Shown: in pieces, positions 7,566-15,418 of the stretch
Numbering within the stretch: position 1 is the stretch's first letter
How the letters are laid out: every line of letters begins with the position of its first letter
Assembly (NCBI GenBank): GCA_964429355.1
Contig: CAYSCH010000044.1
Span: 1 to 36,540 of the forward strand
From: JAAYAY01 sp964429355
Lineage (GTDB): Bacteria > Planctomycetota > Planctomycetia > Pirellulales > Thermoguttaceae
Reading direction: 5' to 3'
Length of the DNA stretch: 36,540 nt
The notes under the pieces: generated by a model
Told to the model about the DNA's origin: nothing
Database searches by the model: none
Seen by the model: only the letters and a program-made list of their open reading frames with translations
Position numbers and translations under genes: made by a program

Positions 7566-8329
7566 CACGTAGCCTTGTTCTCCTGATCGGGACGCTTTTC
7601 TGCCAGGTTTCCGCGTTGCCATTGGCGGCCCAGGAAGCAACGACTCCCGGCGGCCTCAAGACTGAGGAATCGCTGCCAGACCGATATCCCTACGTTGTGG
7701 AGGACGTGCTGAGACATGCCAAGCCGGAGAAAGGCTTCTGGCTGGACCTGGGGGCTGGAAAGGGACAGGTGGCGATTCCGTTGATCGAGGCCACCGGAAA
7801 CCCGGTCGTGATGCTCGATCCCAATGGCGAAGCCTTGGCCAAGGGCCTGCAATCGGCCAGGGCAAGAGGTCTGGGAGACCGGCTGCTGGCCGTCGTGGGC
7901 GTAGCAGAGCACCTCCCCTTTCCTGACGATTCGGTGGATCTGGTCGTCAGTCGCGGTTCGATCGTCTTCTGGGAAGACCAGGCCGCGGGACTCCGAGAGG
8001 TCTACCGCGTATTGCGGCCGGGGGGGAAGGCATATATCGGGGGTGGCGCGGGGAGCGGGTATCCGAAGCCGGCCGCTGCGAAGCTGATCCAGGAGCGGAA
8101 AGACAAGATGCGAGGCGACGAGGCCGAGAAATGGAACCGGTTCGTCGAGCTTCGTCGCCCGGAGCAGATGCGGGGGTGGGCTGAGAAAGCGCAACTGCCG
8201 AAATTCGAGGTGATGGGCAAGGGCGCAATTTCAGACGAGGACTCGCGGGTCGGACAAGGCGTGTGGCTCCTGGTCGAGAAGGAACGCAAAGTGGACCGGG
8301 GAACGGAGCAGAACTCTAGGACTGACTGA
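7562..8329 (+). CDS. Class I SAM-dependent methyltransferase with signal peptide
   Basis: A 255-residue protein with an apparent Sec signal peptide (about residues 1-24, cut near LAAQE), followed by a Methyltransf_11-type fold. Motif I LDLGAGKG (61-68) is the SAM-binding loop. An acidic residue after the second strand (Asp86 in MLDPNG), the motif-IV-like SVDLVVSRG (124-132) and the post-motif LRPGG (151-155) complete the set. No substrate-specific domain is visible. The start overlaps the DUF1559 stop by 4 bp. The last 14 bases overlap the convergent ferredoxin-like gene. An exported SAM enzyme is odd, because SAM is made in the cytoplasm; the hydrophobic N-terminus might instead be a membrane anchor. 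Confidence 0.85.
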   Translation: MTRSLVLLIGTLFCQVSALPLAAQEATTPGGLKTEESLPDRYPYVVEDVLRHAKPEKGFWLDLGAGKGQVAIPLIEATGNPVVMLDPNGEALAKGLQSARARGLGDRLLAVVGVAEHLPFPDDSVDLVVSRGSIVFWEDQAAGLREVYRVLRPGGKAYIGGGAGSGYPKPAAAKLIQERKDKMRGDEAEKWNRFVELRRPEQMRGWAEKAQLPKFEVMGKGAISDEDSRVGQGVWLLVEKERKVDRGTEQNSRTD

Positions 8330-8994
8330 GAACTTCGCCCCTGGTGGAGATAACCACGTCGTGCAGCGGGATTGATTTTCCGGAGGCCTGAATGGCGGCC
8401 TGGGCAATGCGCAACAGTCCGGTGCAGCAGGGCACCTCCATGTGGATCACGGAGAGGTTATTGACGTCGGACATTGTGAGCATGGCCGTCAGCTTGGCAA
8501 GATGAGCTNNNNNNNNNNTGGGCGGTCAGCAGCAGGTCGGCCCCCTGGAGGAAGGGAGCGGACGGGGGGATCAAGGAGAGTTGCACCGGCCAGTGGCTCA
8601 GTTGGGAGGAACGTGCGCCAGAGTCGCCGCGAGCGGCTGCGGGCGATAAGGCGGGGCGAGCCGGGGTGGAGGAAAGGACATTCAGACCCAAGGAGCGTAC
8701 GGCGGCCCCAGGGCAGCCGCCGGCTGGGTGGTCGCAGATGGACGCGGGTTTCTCCGCGGCCAGGTGGGCTTCGACGGCCGACTCGTCGAACTGGCCCGCT
8801 TCGCGCTCGATGATCTGAATGGCGCCCTGGGGGCAATGGCCAAGGCAGGCGCCCAGCCCGTCGCAGTAGACGTCGGAAACAAGTCGGGCCTTGCCGTCGA
8901 TGATACGGATGGCACCCTCGGCACACGACGGCACGCACTGGCCGCAACCATCGCACTTCTGTTGATCGATATGGACGATTTTTCGAAGGGGCAT
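8316..8994 (-). CDS. 4Fe-4S ferredoxin-like protein, broken by a 10-N gap
   Basis: An iron-sulfur protein with an N-terminal ferredoxin domain. The first motif, CDGCGQCVPSC, has four Cys (14, 17, 20, 24). The second, CDGLGACLGHCP, has Gly in place of the second Cys (Cys44, 50, 54 remain), so only one canonical 4Fe-4S cluster is certain. Further Cys follow at 87 and 94. The start is the ATG at 8992-8994, preceded on the minus strand by GAGGTG. The 10-N gap (8509-8518) hides a frame change. The frame that follows the ferredoxin part runs to a spurious stop at 8458, while another frame downstream of the gap encodes a coherent tail (AHLAKLTAMLTM, then MEVPCCTGLLRIAQAAI and DVVISTRGEVLSQS) ending at TAG 8316-8318. 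The gap length is therefore not a true 10. Redox partner unknown. Confidence 0.82.
8509..8518. other. Scaffold gap (10 N)
   Basis: Ten N inside the ferredoxin-like gene. The coding frame on either side does not match across ten bases, so the number is a placeholder rather than a measured length. Confidence 0.95.
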
Positions 8995-9297
8995 CTTGGT
9001 GGCACCTCTCGGCCGGCATGGGTGAACGAATCTCGGTGACCTGGGATCCTGGGATGTCTCAGGCTTCTCTCCTGAATCGTACGGTGCGACTAGCCCACGG
9101 GGGTTGATCTGGATCAAGAGGTCCGCAGAATTCCCGGGATAGGCGACCACAGGAGACTGACGTCCCTGGGGCAAGGAGGCGGGACCGGCGAAAGAATCTG
9201 CCGGTCAGCCGGTAGAATGTATCGAGGCCTGTCGCACTGAACAGGCTGGGGTGGTGGAGCGAACTTGACGTGGGCCGAAGGCGGACCGTTCACGAAC
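8995..9297. other. Spacer between ferredoxin-like and hydrolase genes
   Basis: 303 bases between two minus-strand genes. The first dozen or so hold the GAGGTG ribosome binding site of the ferredoxin-like gene. Nothing else is recognised: no tRNA, strong hairpin or convincing promoter. Confidence 0.4.
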
Positions 9298-10455
9298 TCA
9301 GCGATGTTCCATCCAGACGGCATCGGGTTCGTCGTTGATCACACGATCCTCGATAAACCGGCAGATGAAGGCGGGGAGATTGAAGCGCGGGAACGTGAGA
9401 AGCTTGTCGGCCTGGAGTTCCGTGGGAAAGGGAGGAACGAGCAGGACTTTGCGTTCCGCCAGGGCTTCCGGCTGAGGACGAGTGAGAACGAACTTGGCTT
9501 CGATGCGTTCCACGTCGCGGAGTCTCTTCGAGTCGTCACCGCCAACGAGGAGCATGACCGAGAGCCGGTCGCGGACGGGGGAAGGGCCGCGCACGTTGAG
9601 AACATCGTCGGTGTTGATCCCGGTGTACGACCACTTGGGCGAGACCAGCACCAATGCCTTGACGTCCTGTCCCTGTTTGATTCCGGCATGTTCATAGTTG
9701 GGGACCGCCCAGTCGTAGGCCGCCCAGACGATGGCAACGGCAGCGCCCATTTCGGAACCGACGATCACGAGTTTGTTGAGGTTCAACTCTTCGTCGTTAT
9801 TCTTTTTGACGAGGAAGCCGCGAAGGGCGGCCATGTCGTGGACGGCGATGTTGCCGAAATCCAGGCTGCGGAACTTGGCGGCATCAAGTTTTTCTTCCCG
9901 GGGTGCGCCGCGTCCCATGACAATCTGGCTGGTGCTGGCGCCGTGGCCGCGAAGATCGGGTACGAGGACGGCGCAGCCTTTCTTCTGCAGTTCAGGAGCA
10001 AGGACCGCGAACTCCTTGCGGCTCGACTTCCAGTTATGGAGGAGGAGTACGGGAACCGAATCCTTGTTCTTCGTGCCGGGGTAGAATGTGGCGGAAAGGG
10101 AGACACCGTCGCGGGTTTGAAGCTGGGACCCGCTGATTTCCTGGGGCGGCGGGATCTTCTCGCCACCGCTCGCCGGAGCCGGTTTCCTGGGAGGCGTGGT
10201 GACGGGCTGCGCCGGTTTGGGCTGAACGGGCTGAGCCGGGTTGGGCTGAGTGCCCGCTTGAGCCGGGGCTGTCTGGGGCCGAGCACCAGGCTGGGATGCC
10301 GGAGCCTTTGCCGCAGGCCTGCCGGCCGGCTGCTGGTTCTGGGCCTGGGGACCGGGTGCCGCCAGCGAGATCTGACCGACGGCGAGGATCGCGACCGAGA
10401 GGAGGAGAACTTGGTTTCTTGTCGACATGGCCGATGTGCTACTGATCCAAAGCAT
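9298..10455 (-). CDS. Exported alpha/beta hydrolase with Pro/Ala/Gln linker
   Basis: A 385-residue secreted hydrolase. A signal sequence (hydrophobic core about residues 16-32) is followed by a long low-complexity linker rich in Pro, Ala and Gln (about 33-98, with PAQPVQPKPAQPV). The alpha/beta hydrolase domain covers about 110-385. The nucleophile elbow is GSEMG (233-237, Ser234), and an HNWKSS segment (140-145) sits where the oxyanion strand belongs. PDLRGHG (166-172) is typical of the fold. The ATG at 10455 is preceded by GGAGG ten bases upstream; the ATG at 10428 would give a tidier signal peptide but lacks such a site. Substrate unknown. The linker resembles those that tether periplasmic or cell-wall enzymes. 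Confidence 0.85.
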   Translation of the reverse strand: MLWISSTSAMSTRNQVLLLSVAILAVGQISLAAPGPQAQNQQPAGRPAAKAPASQPGARPQTAPAQAGTQPNPAQPVQPKPAQPVTTPPRKPAPASGGEKIPPPQEISGSQLQTRDGVSLSATFYPGTKNKDSVPVLLLHNWKSSRKEFAVLAPELQKKGCAVLVPDLRGHGASTSQIVMGRGAPREEKLDAAKFRSLDFGNIAVHDMAALRGFLVKKNNDEELNLNKLVIVGSEMGAAVAIVWAAYDWAVPNYEHAGIKQGQDVKALVLVSPKWSYTGINTDDVLNVRGPSPVRDRLSVMLLVGGDDSKRLRDVERIEAKFVLTRPQPEALAERKVLLVPPFPTELQADKLLTFPRFNLPAFICRFIEDRVINDEPDAVWMEHR

Positions 10456-10644
10456 GGTTGATTTGCCTCCACCGTCGATCGCGTTGCGAATCCATCCCGG
10501 TCGGTTGTTGCTCCTTCGGGCGTTCCCGCAGCACGGGACCGCGCGCGACGCCCGTCAAACTGGCCAGCCCACGGGCTCCCCGCGGCACAGAATGCGAGAA
10601 GCGGTCCTATAGATAGATCCTATAACGAGTTAGAACTCGCGTCA

Positions 10645-10681
10645 ACGAAAACGCCGATTTACCCGGGTTTCGCGGGCGTTT
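10645..10681 (-). terminator. Probable terminator of the lipoprotein gene
   Basis: On the minus strand AAACGCC (10681-10675) pairs with GGCGTTT (10655-10649) across a 19-base loop that contains CCCGGG, and a short T-run follows. It begins at the stop codon of the upstream lipoprotein gene. Confidence 0.45.
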
Positions 10682-11342
10682 ACTTCTGGAAGGCAGCGGC
10701 GTCGGCGGCAAAATTGGCGCGGGGATCGTGTGAGTAGAAGTGCCGGCCGATCTCGTCGGCCAGGTTGGCCAGGAATTCGCGGAGGAACGCCGAATCCTGC
10801 ATCTGGAAGGTCTCCTTGGCCGAATTGGGCGGATAGACAGACTGAGGCAATTGCCTGTTGACCAGCAGGTTGCCACTTTCACAGTCGTAGAGTTTGATCG
10901 TGACGTTTGCTTTGCCTCGATAGAGTGTCTGGCTCTCGTAGATACTGAACTGTTCCAGGTCAAGCCCGAGGACCAGATCGGCGTCGAGGGCTCGTCCGAC
11001 TTCGACATAGTCGTCCCAGGTGTTGTTGTCCATCCATTCGTCGACCTTGCGCTGGTCGATGATCTTGATCTTGGGCACGTTGGCACCGAGCAGGGTCGAC
11101 ACTTGGAGGGAGAGATCCTTGGGAGCGTTGGGAAAATTGAAGTTGGAGAAGTCGAGGGAACGGCATACGACCGCGACCTTCTTGCCTTCCATATGATCGA
11201 ATTCGGCAGAGACGTTGGGGCCCTTGATGAGCCACATGGCCGTAGCCAGCGTGGCCTGGCATCCGGTGGCTGCGAGGATGGCCAACAGGAGCGTGACCGC
11301 CAAACAGGAGCGGACGTGCCGAAACCGGGATCGATCTTCCAT
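10680..11342 (-). CDS. Putative lipoprotein, unknown function
   Basis: A 220-residue protein with a lipoprotein-type leader. A positively charged start (MEDRSRFRHVR) and a hydrophobic core are followed by LAATGC, with Cys28 the likely lipidated residue; the lipobox is weak because the -3 residue is Ala. The body (KKVAVVCRSLDF, then KIKIIDQRKVDEWMD, then ALDADLVLGLDLEQF) has the beta-alpha pattern and the 'old/unfamiliar outer-membrane accessory' look of CsgG/FlgO/LpoB-like lipoproteins, but I cannot assign it firmly. The ATG at 11342 is chosen because GAGG lies 6 bases upstream; the frame also opens with a GTG five codons earlier. A terminator-like hairpin overlaps its stop. Confidence 0.75.
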   Translation of the reverse strand: MEDRSRFRHVRSCLAVTLLLAILAATGCQATLATAMWLIKGPNVSAEFDHMEGKKVAVVCRSLDFSNFNFPNAPKDLSLQVSTLLGANVPKIKIIDQRKVDEWMDNNTWDDYVEVGRALDADLVLGLDLEQFSIYESQTLYRGKANVTIKLYDCESGNLLVNRQLPQSVYPPNSAKETFQMQDSAFLREFLANLADEIGRHFYSHDPRANFAADAAAFQK

Positions 11343-11552
11343 GATCTTCCTCGTCACGAGTGGTCTTGGTGCGATTTCACAACCTGCGGCACTGCCGGCA
11401 TTTTCTGCCCGGGAAACTTCCGTCGTGATTTTGAAACCGCTTGTCAGTATTCAAAAATCATCTCTGTCGTTGGACATGCTTCCGGCCCACGGCGTGCAGG
11501 ATACGAGTCCTTCCAGCAATAAGGCCGTCGACTTGGAAACGTTCCTTCGCAG
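11343..11552. other. Spacer upstream of the lipoprotein gene
   Basis: 210 bases between two minus-strand genes. Only the GAGGAAG ribosome binding site of the lipoprotein gene (about 11346-11352) is recognised. Confidence 0.35.
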
Positions 11553-12176
11553 TCACTTGGCCAGGAGCAGAATCCGCACTGTCCAATCGACCAACGTGAC
11601 GGCGGCAACGGCCATCGCGCCCCAAGCCAAGCCATTTGTGTCGGGAAACCATCTGGGCCGGCGGCCCAACCAGGCAATTGCCGTCAGTCCGGCGACCGAA
11701 CCGATCGCGAGGAAGGCAAGGAGGACTCCACCCGCGTTGGCGGCCAAACCTTCGAGCAACCGGCCGTGGACCACAGCAGCCCAGGCCGTCGTCATGCCGC
11801 AGGTCGGGCAACGGACGCCGCACAGGACAACCAGCGTGCAAGGCGGAAAGCCGAGCTGCTGATGTGTTCCGTAACCTTTGGCGTCAGGCTCCAGGAGACA
11901 GGCGACAACGAGGGGCACCAAGAGGGCCACGGCCGTCACCGCTGCCAGGAACCGTCCGCGAGGCGAGACGGCGCGGACAGGGTCGTCGACCGCCGCACCC
12001 TCAGCCTTGCTCGCAGCACTTTCTGGGGCGCAACAAACCGGTTCGCCCGCACTGGGAACTCGGAAGGGGTTCACTCGGGATCCATGCAACAGTGGGAGGA
12101 GAATAGCTGGAAGCCAATCGAGGGGCAAGGGGGATTCTGGAAGCCGCGGACAAACGGGTCGATTGGGCACATCCAT
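11553..12176 (-). CDS. DUF2752 membrane protein
   Basis: A 207-residue integral membrane protein of the DUF2752 family, of unknown function. The family signature is clear: GYGTHQQLGFPPC, then CGVRCPTCGMTTAWAAVVHG, with the conserved CPxCGMTTA core. One helix precedes it (FLAAVTAVALLVPLVVACLL) and two follow (GGVLLAFLAIGSVAGLTAIAW and GAMAVAAVTLVDWTVRIL). The N-terminal 75 or so residues are not conserved. The ATG at 12174-12176 is my choice. The frame stays open to 12320, but that extension runs through a perfect palindrome (12243-12271), so it is probably not coding. A still shorter start is possible. The neighbours give no functional hint. Confidence 0.82.
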   Translation of the reverse strand: MDVPNRPVCPRLPESPLPLDWLPAILLPLLHGSRVNPFRVPSAGEPVCCAPESAASKAEGAAVDDPVRAVSPRGRFLAAVTAVALLVPLVVACLLEPDAKGYGTHQQLGFPPCTLVVLCGVRCPTCGMTTAWAAVVHGRLLEGLAANAGGVLLAFLAIGSVAGLTAIAWLGRRPRWFPDTNGLAWGAMAVAAVTLVDWTVRILLLAK

Positions 12177-12242
12177 GCCCTTGGACCACTTTGGGGTTGG
12201 CTGATAGCATCTTAGACGGCTTCGCGAAAGGTGGAAGATAGA

Positions 12243-12271
12243 GTAGCCCGGCTGGGGGGCAGCCGGGCTAC
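12243..12271. repeat. Perfect 11-bp stem palindrome (REP-like)
   Basis: GTAGCCCGGCT (12243-12253) and AGCCGGGCTAC (12261-12271) are perfect inverted repeats around a GGGGGGC loop. No T-run follows on either side, so it is more like a dispersed palindromic element than a terminator. It lies between the DUF2752 gene and the oxidoreductase gene. Confidence 0.7.
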
Positions 12272-12308
12272 ATGCCAGTCTTGCCGAAATCTCGCAAGTT
12301 GACTTTAG

Positions 12309-12387
12309 AGCCGATCCCAAAACTGCTGCCGCTCCTACCGTTTTCCGCCCGTGGGAGACCTTTCTTGTGGTTTTGGGATAGGTCCTT
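12309..12387. repeat. Dispersed palindromic repeat, copy A
   Basis: This 79-base unit aligns without gaps to 27331-27409 with about 57 identities counted by eye. Its ends form an inverted repeat: ATCCCAAAAC near 12314-12323 against GTTTTGGGAT near 12370-12379. The centre carries CCGCCCGTGGGAG. It abuts the 3' end of the oxidoreductase gene and overlaps its stop codon, so it may also serve as that gene's transcript end. Confidence 0.65.
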
Positions 12388-13864
12388 AGATGCTGTCGCG
12401 AACAACGAAGGGTTCGCGGTACTCGCGGGTGAGGAGCTTGTTGGCAGCCTCGTCGCCGATGAACTGTTCCTTCTCGGCGTCGAACTGGAGCAGTTTGCCG
12501 AGCTGGTATTCGGTCGAGGCGAGGTCGAGGCCGAGGGCGTCCTTCAAGCCCGACTTGATTCGATCCCAGGATTTCTGGACTTCCGGGTTGTCGCAGCAGG
12601 CGGGAAGCGGGGTCGAACCGGGGACTTTCTCACCCAGGCGATAGGAGATGTTGCCGAGGTGGCAGAGGGCAGCCGAGAGATGGGCTTCGAGCACGCCCGC
12701 GTGGAGGTCCTCTTTGCGGCGAGTTCGCACGCAGTGAATGAAGTTTTCGAATTGGTTGCCGGGGCCCATCTTCACGTCGATGTCGAGCGATTCCGACTTG
12801 CCGGTGTCGTTGGGGGTGAATTTGCCGCTGGTAAGCATGCCCTTGGTGGTGTAGAACTCGTTTTCGACCTTCGTTGGCGGTTTCGGGTTGCCCTCGATGA
12901 CGCTCTTATCATTGAGGCCGGCGACCTCAAAGACGAGCAAACAGGTGCCGTAATCGAAGACGGTGACCTGCATGTTCGGCGTTTCGCCCTGGTCGGTGTA
13001 GGGGGGCTTGCCTTCGGTCGAATTGACCCAGCGTCCTCCCATGCTGATGACGCTCTTCGGGAGCGTGCCGCCGGGAATGCCCCAACGGGCGATGTCCATC
13101 TGGTGAACGCCCTGGTTGCCGATCTCGCCGTTGCCGTATTCCCAATTCCAGTGCCAGTTGTAGTGGACGAGGTTCTTGTTGAAGGATCGCTCTTTGGCCG
13201 GACCGAGCCAGAGGTTGAAGTCGAGGGTTTCGGGAGCCGGTTCGTCTTTCTCGAACCCGATGCTCCAGCGAATCTTGGAGGCGTAGCCTTTGGAAACGAG
13301 CAGCTCGCCGTAGTCGCCGCTGGCAATGGCGGCTGCCGTCTTGGCCCAGCCGGAGCTCGATCGGCTCTGGGTGCCATGCTGGACGATGCGATCGTACCTG
13401 GCGGCTGCTTCGACGCACTTGCGGCCTTCGAAGACGTTGTGGCTCATGGGCTTTTCCACGTAGACATCTTTGCCCGCCTGGCAGGCCCAGATGGTGATCA
13501 GCGAATGCCAGTGATTGCAGGTAGCGATGGAGACGGCGTCGAGGTCCTTGTCTTCGAGGGCCTTGCGGATGTCCTGATAACACTTGGGCGTATTACCCCC
13601 AAGCTGCTGGATCTTGGCCGCCCGTTTCTCGTGCAGGGTGGAGTCGGGATCGATCAGATGGGTTACCTGTACGTTCTTTTGCTTGGCGAACTCGTCCATG
13701 TGGGACTGGCCCCGGCCGTTGATCCCGGCCACACCGATGCGGACGGTGTCGTTGGCCCCGAGGATCATACCGGAGCTCTTGGTGCCGGCAATGGCAAACG
13801 TGGCGCCGACGCCGGCCGTGGCGGCGGCTTTTTTCAGGAAGGAACGTCGGGTGAGGTGCGACAT
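12386..13864 (-). CDS. Tat-exported Gfo/Idh/MocA family oxidoreductase
   Basis: A 492-residue paralogue of the enzyme at 4776-6149, with a longer C-terminal part. The Tat leader has twin Arg 6-7 (TRRSFLKKAAATAG). The Rossmann loop is GVAGINGRGQSH (44-55) and the signature VEKPMSHNVFEG lies at 136-147 with the EKP lysine at 138. It is expected to be an exported, NAD(P)-dependent sugar or polyol dehydrogenase; the substrate is unknown. The ATG at 13864 is certain: AGGAG lies 6-7 bases upstream and the Tat leader begins at once. The stop overlaps the edge of a dispersed repeat (12309-12387). The two Gfo genes here are clearly distinct in sequence and are not a recent duplication. Confidence 0.93.
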   Translation of the reverse strand: MSHLTRRSFLKKAAATAGVGATFAIAGTKSSGMILGANDTVRIGVAGINGRGQSHMDEFAKQKNVQVTHLIDPDSTLHEKRAAKIQQLGGNTPKCYQDIRKALEDKDLDAVSIATCNHWHSLITIWACQAGKDVYVEKPMSHNVFEGRKCVEAAARYDRIVQHGTQSRSSSGWAKTAAAIASGDYGELLVSKGYASKIRWSIGFEKDEPAPETLDFNLWLGPAKERSFNKNLVHYNWHWNWEYGNGEIGNQGVHQMDIARWGIPGGTLPKSVISMGGRWVNSTEGKPPYTDQGETPNMQVTVFDYGTCLLVFEVAGLNDKSVIEGNPKPPTKVENEFYTTKGMLTSGKFTPNDTGKSESLDIDVKMGPGNQFENFIHCVRTRRKEDLHAGVLEAHLSAALCHLGNISYRLGEKVPGSTPLPACCDNPEVQKSWDRIKSGLKDALGLDLASTEYQLGKLLQFDAEKEQFIGDEAANKLLTREYREPFVVRDSI

Positions 13865-14205
13865 GATAGGCTCCTGGAAAATGAGGCAGGGCTGAATTGT
13901 CGGCGGGAAAATGGGGAACAACCTTGGCCACAAGGGGGGCTGATCCAGCCTTGGTGGGTGGCCGGTATGGGGCCGGCAGCCGAGCCTATTACAGCAGACG
14001 GGCCAATGGCTGTCCATAGTTTTGGCGCAATCGCTACATGCGGGGTGGGATTCGGGGAAGTCGCCCACCGGGCGGCACTCCGGGGCCGACTCGGCCGACC
14101 GCCCCGAGTCGCAAAAGATAAAGTTGTGGAGTGCGTTGCAGAACGCTTCGCCCGTCAGCTTATCATGCGGTAAGGGAAGTTCTTCCCCATTGTGAGGACC
14201 TGCTT

Positions 14206-14835
14206 ATGGATCGCCGCCCGCAGAGGGCGGGTGTTGGACGCCGCGTGACAGGTGTCAAACGCCGCCCCGCACAACAAGGCCACGTGGTGCAGTTTCTGCT
14301 CCTCGCTTCGGTAGGTGCGCTGCTTGTGGGCTCGATTGCCACCTGTTCGGTCTACAACAACCGCGCCAGCTGGAAAAAGTGGGCGGCCAGCCTGTATAAT
14401 GACGGTGGATCGAGTGAAGACCGGGGGGACGACCTGGAGGACCGATGCATCTGCTATCTGGGCGGCGGATACGCCGCTCTGGGTGAGTTTTCGATCGGCC
14501 GTTACGATTCGATCACGAACACAACCCTGACGGTGGAATTCCTGCTCAAGGGGATGACACCCTGCGAGGACAAGGCGAGTTTCATCACCTTCATGCGGGC
14601 GAACGAAGGGGCGTTTCGAGACCGCGTGACGGAGACGATGCAGGAGTGCCGGATCGGCGACTACGCCGACGCCGTGGGGATGGGCAAGAAGGTAGTTGCC
14701 CGGGTGAATCGTGCCTTCAGCCAACGGTTTCTTGAATCGGCAGAACTGGTCGACTTCGCGGTGTACGAGTCAGTGGGCACCTACCAGGCGCAGGCCTGGG
14801 AACCGGGTGGCGAGCTTGTTGCAGCACAGGAATGA
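14206..14835 (+). CDS. FliL-like single-pass membrane protein
   Basis: A 209-residue protein with a basic cytoplasmic N-terminus, one membrane helix (about 28-47, FLLLASVGALLVGSIATC) and an extracytoplasmic domain. The domain ends in a pattern like the FliL family: FRDRVTETMQECRIGDYAD, then VARVNRAFSQRFLESAELVDFAVYES. FliL sits at the flagellar motor, but no flagellar gene is in this window, and distant FliL-like proteins occur in non-flagellar contexts. I call only the resemblance. The ATG at 14206 is preceded by GAGGACC; the frame is open back to 14131 without support. The upstream neighbour diverges. Confidence 0.7.
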   Translation: MDRRPQRAGVGRRVTGVKRRPAQQGHVVQFLLLASVGALLVGSIATCSVYNNRASWKKWAASLYNDGGSSEDRGDDLEDRCICYLGGGYAALGEFSIGRYDSITNTTLTVEFLLKGMTPCEDKASFITFMRANEGAFRDRVTETMQECRIGDYADAVGMGKKVVARVNRAFSQRFLESAELVDFAVYESVGTYQAQAWEPGGELVAAQE

Positions 14836-15024
14836 AGAGACGCTCGCGGGAAGATGCTGCCAGGAGGACGGCCCCTTGCCGTCGGATTCTTCTACCCCAT
14901 GCCGAGGAGCAGGCGGCGAGAACCGCTCGCCTATCTGACACTCCTGGGCAGATCGCCAAGACCTTGCGGCACACTCCTGAGCGCACCTTATTGCGGGTGT
15001 GGCCGACATGGACAGCCACGTGGC

Positions 15025-15058
15025 AAAAAAAAGACACCGCCTTATCCAGGCGGTGCCA
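15025..15058 (-). terminator. tmRNA terminator
   Basis: On the minus strand, just after the tmRNA 3' end, GGCACCGCC (15056-15048) pairs with GGCGGTGTC (15041-15033, with a G-U) around a short loop and is followed by eight T (15032-15025). A clear intrinsic terminator. Confidence 0.8.
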
Positions 15059-15060
15059 AG

Positions 15061-15418
15061 TGGAGGCGGCGGGAATTGAACCCGCGTCCCGCGACGTATC
15101 CGGGCAAGCTTCTACGTGTGTAGTCGAATATTTGAGTTTCGCCGTCCGCGGCCGCCATTCGACGGGCTGCCGCAGGGACTAGCCGAGAACAGGTTTTAAT
15201 CCCGGGCGTGCTCAGCAATGACCCGGAACGATCCGAAATTGGTGACCAGCAGTCGGGCCTCTTCGGCGAAAGCCCTCAGCCGGAGCAACCTATCTCTAGG
15301 CGGCTAGTACGAGGTTTTCCTCGGCAATTATTGTTTAGTCGGCTTTTTACGTGGCCCGCTGACCAACCACGACACGCCACCTGCCGTTCAACTGCCCGGT
15401 CGAACCCAATTCGCCCCC
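15061..15418 (-). ncRNA. tmRNA (transfer-messenger RNA)
   Basis: The ribosome rescue RNA. It enters stalled ribosomes as a tRNA mimic charged with alanine and adds a degradation tag. The 5' end GGGGGCG (15418-15412) pairs with the 3' end CGCCTCC (15068-15062) with one G-U, forming the acceptor stem. The 5' part continues GAATTGGGTTCGACCGGGC, as in other tmRNAs, and the T arm reads CGGGTTCAATTCCCG. CCA is not encoded after the discriminator A (15061). The tag frame is at 15296-15325: GCC GAG GAA AAC CTC GTA CTA GCC GCC TAG, giving AEENLVLAA. The -LAA end is the usual protease signal, and the tag resembles those I recall for planctomycetes. SmpB is not in the window. Confidence 0.93.
15296..15325 (-). 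other. tmRNA tag-peptide reading frame
   Basis: Codons GCC GAG GAA AAC CTC GTA CTA GCC GCC TAG encode AEENLVLAA. Resume codon GCC (15325-15323) follows CAATAATT. The ALAA/VLAA-type end is the expected ClpXP recognition signal. Confidence 0.85.

Noticed and set aside
10195..10290. Tandem repeat in DNA
   Set aside because: It is the coding sequence of the Pro/Ala/Gln linker of the exported hydrolase, not an independent repeat element.
12272..14173. 633-codon open frame on the plus strand
   Set aside because: Complementary to the Tat oxidoreductase at 12386-13864, whose leader, ribosome binding site and motifs are unambiguous.
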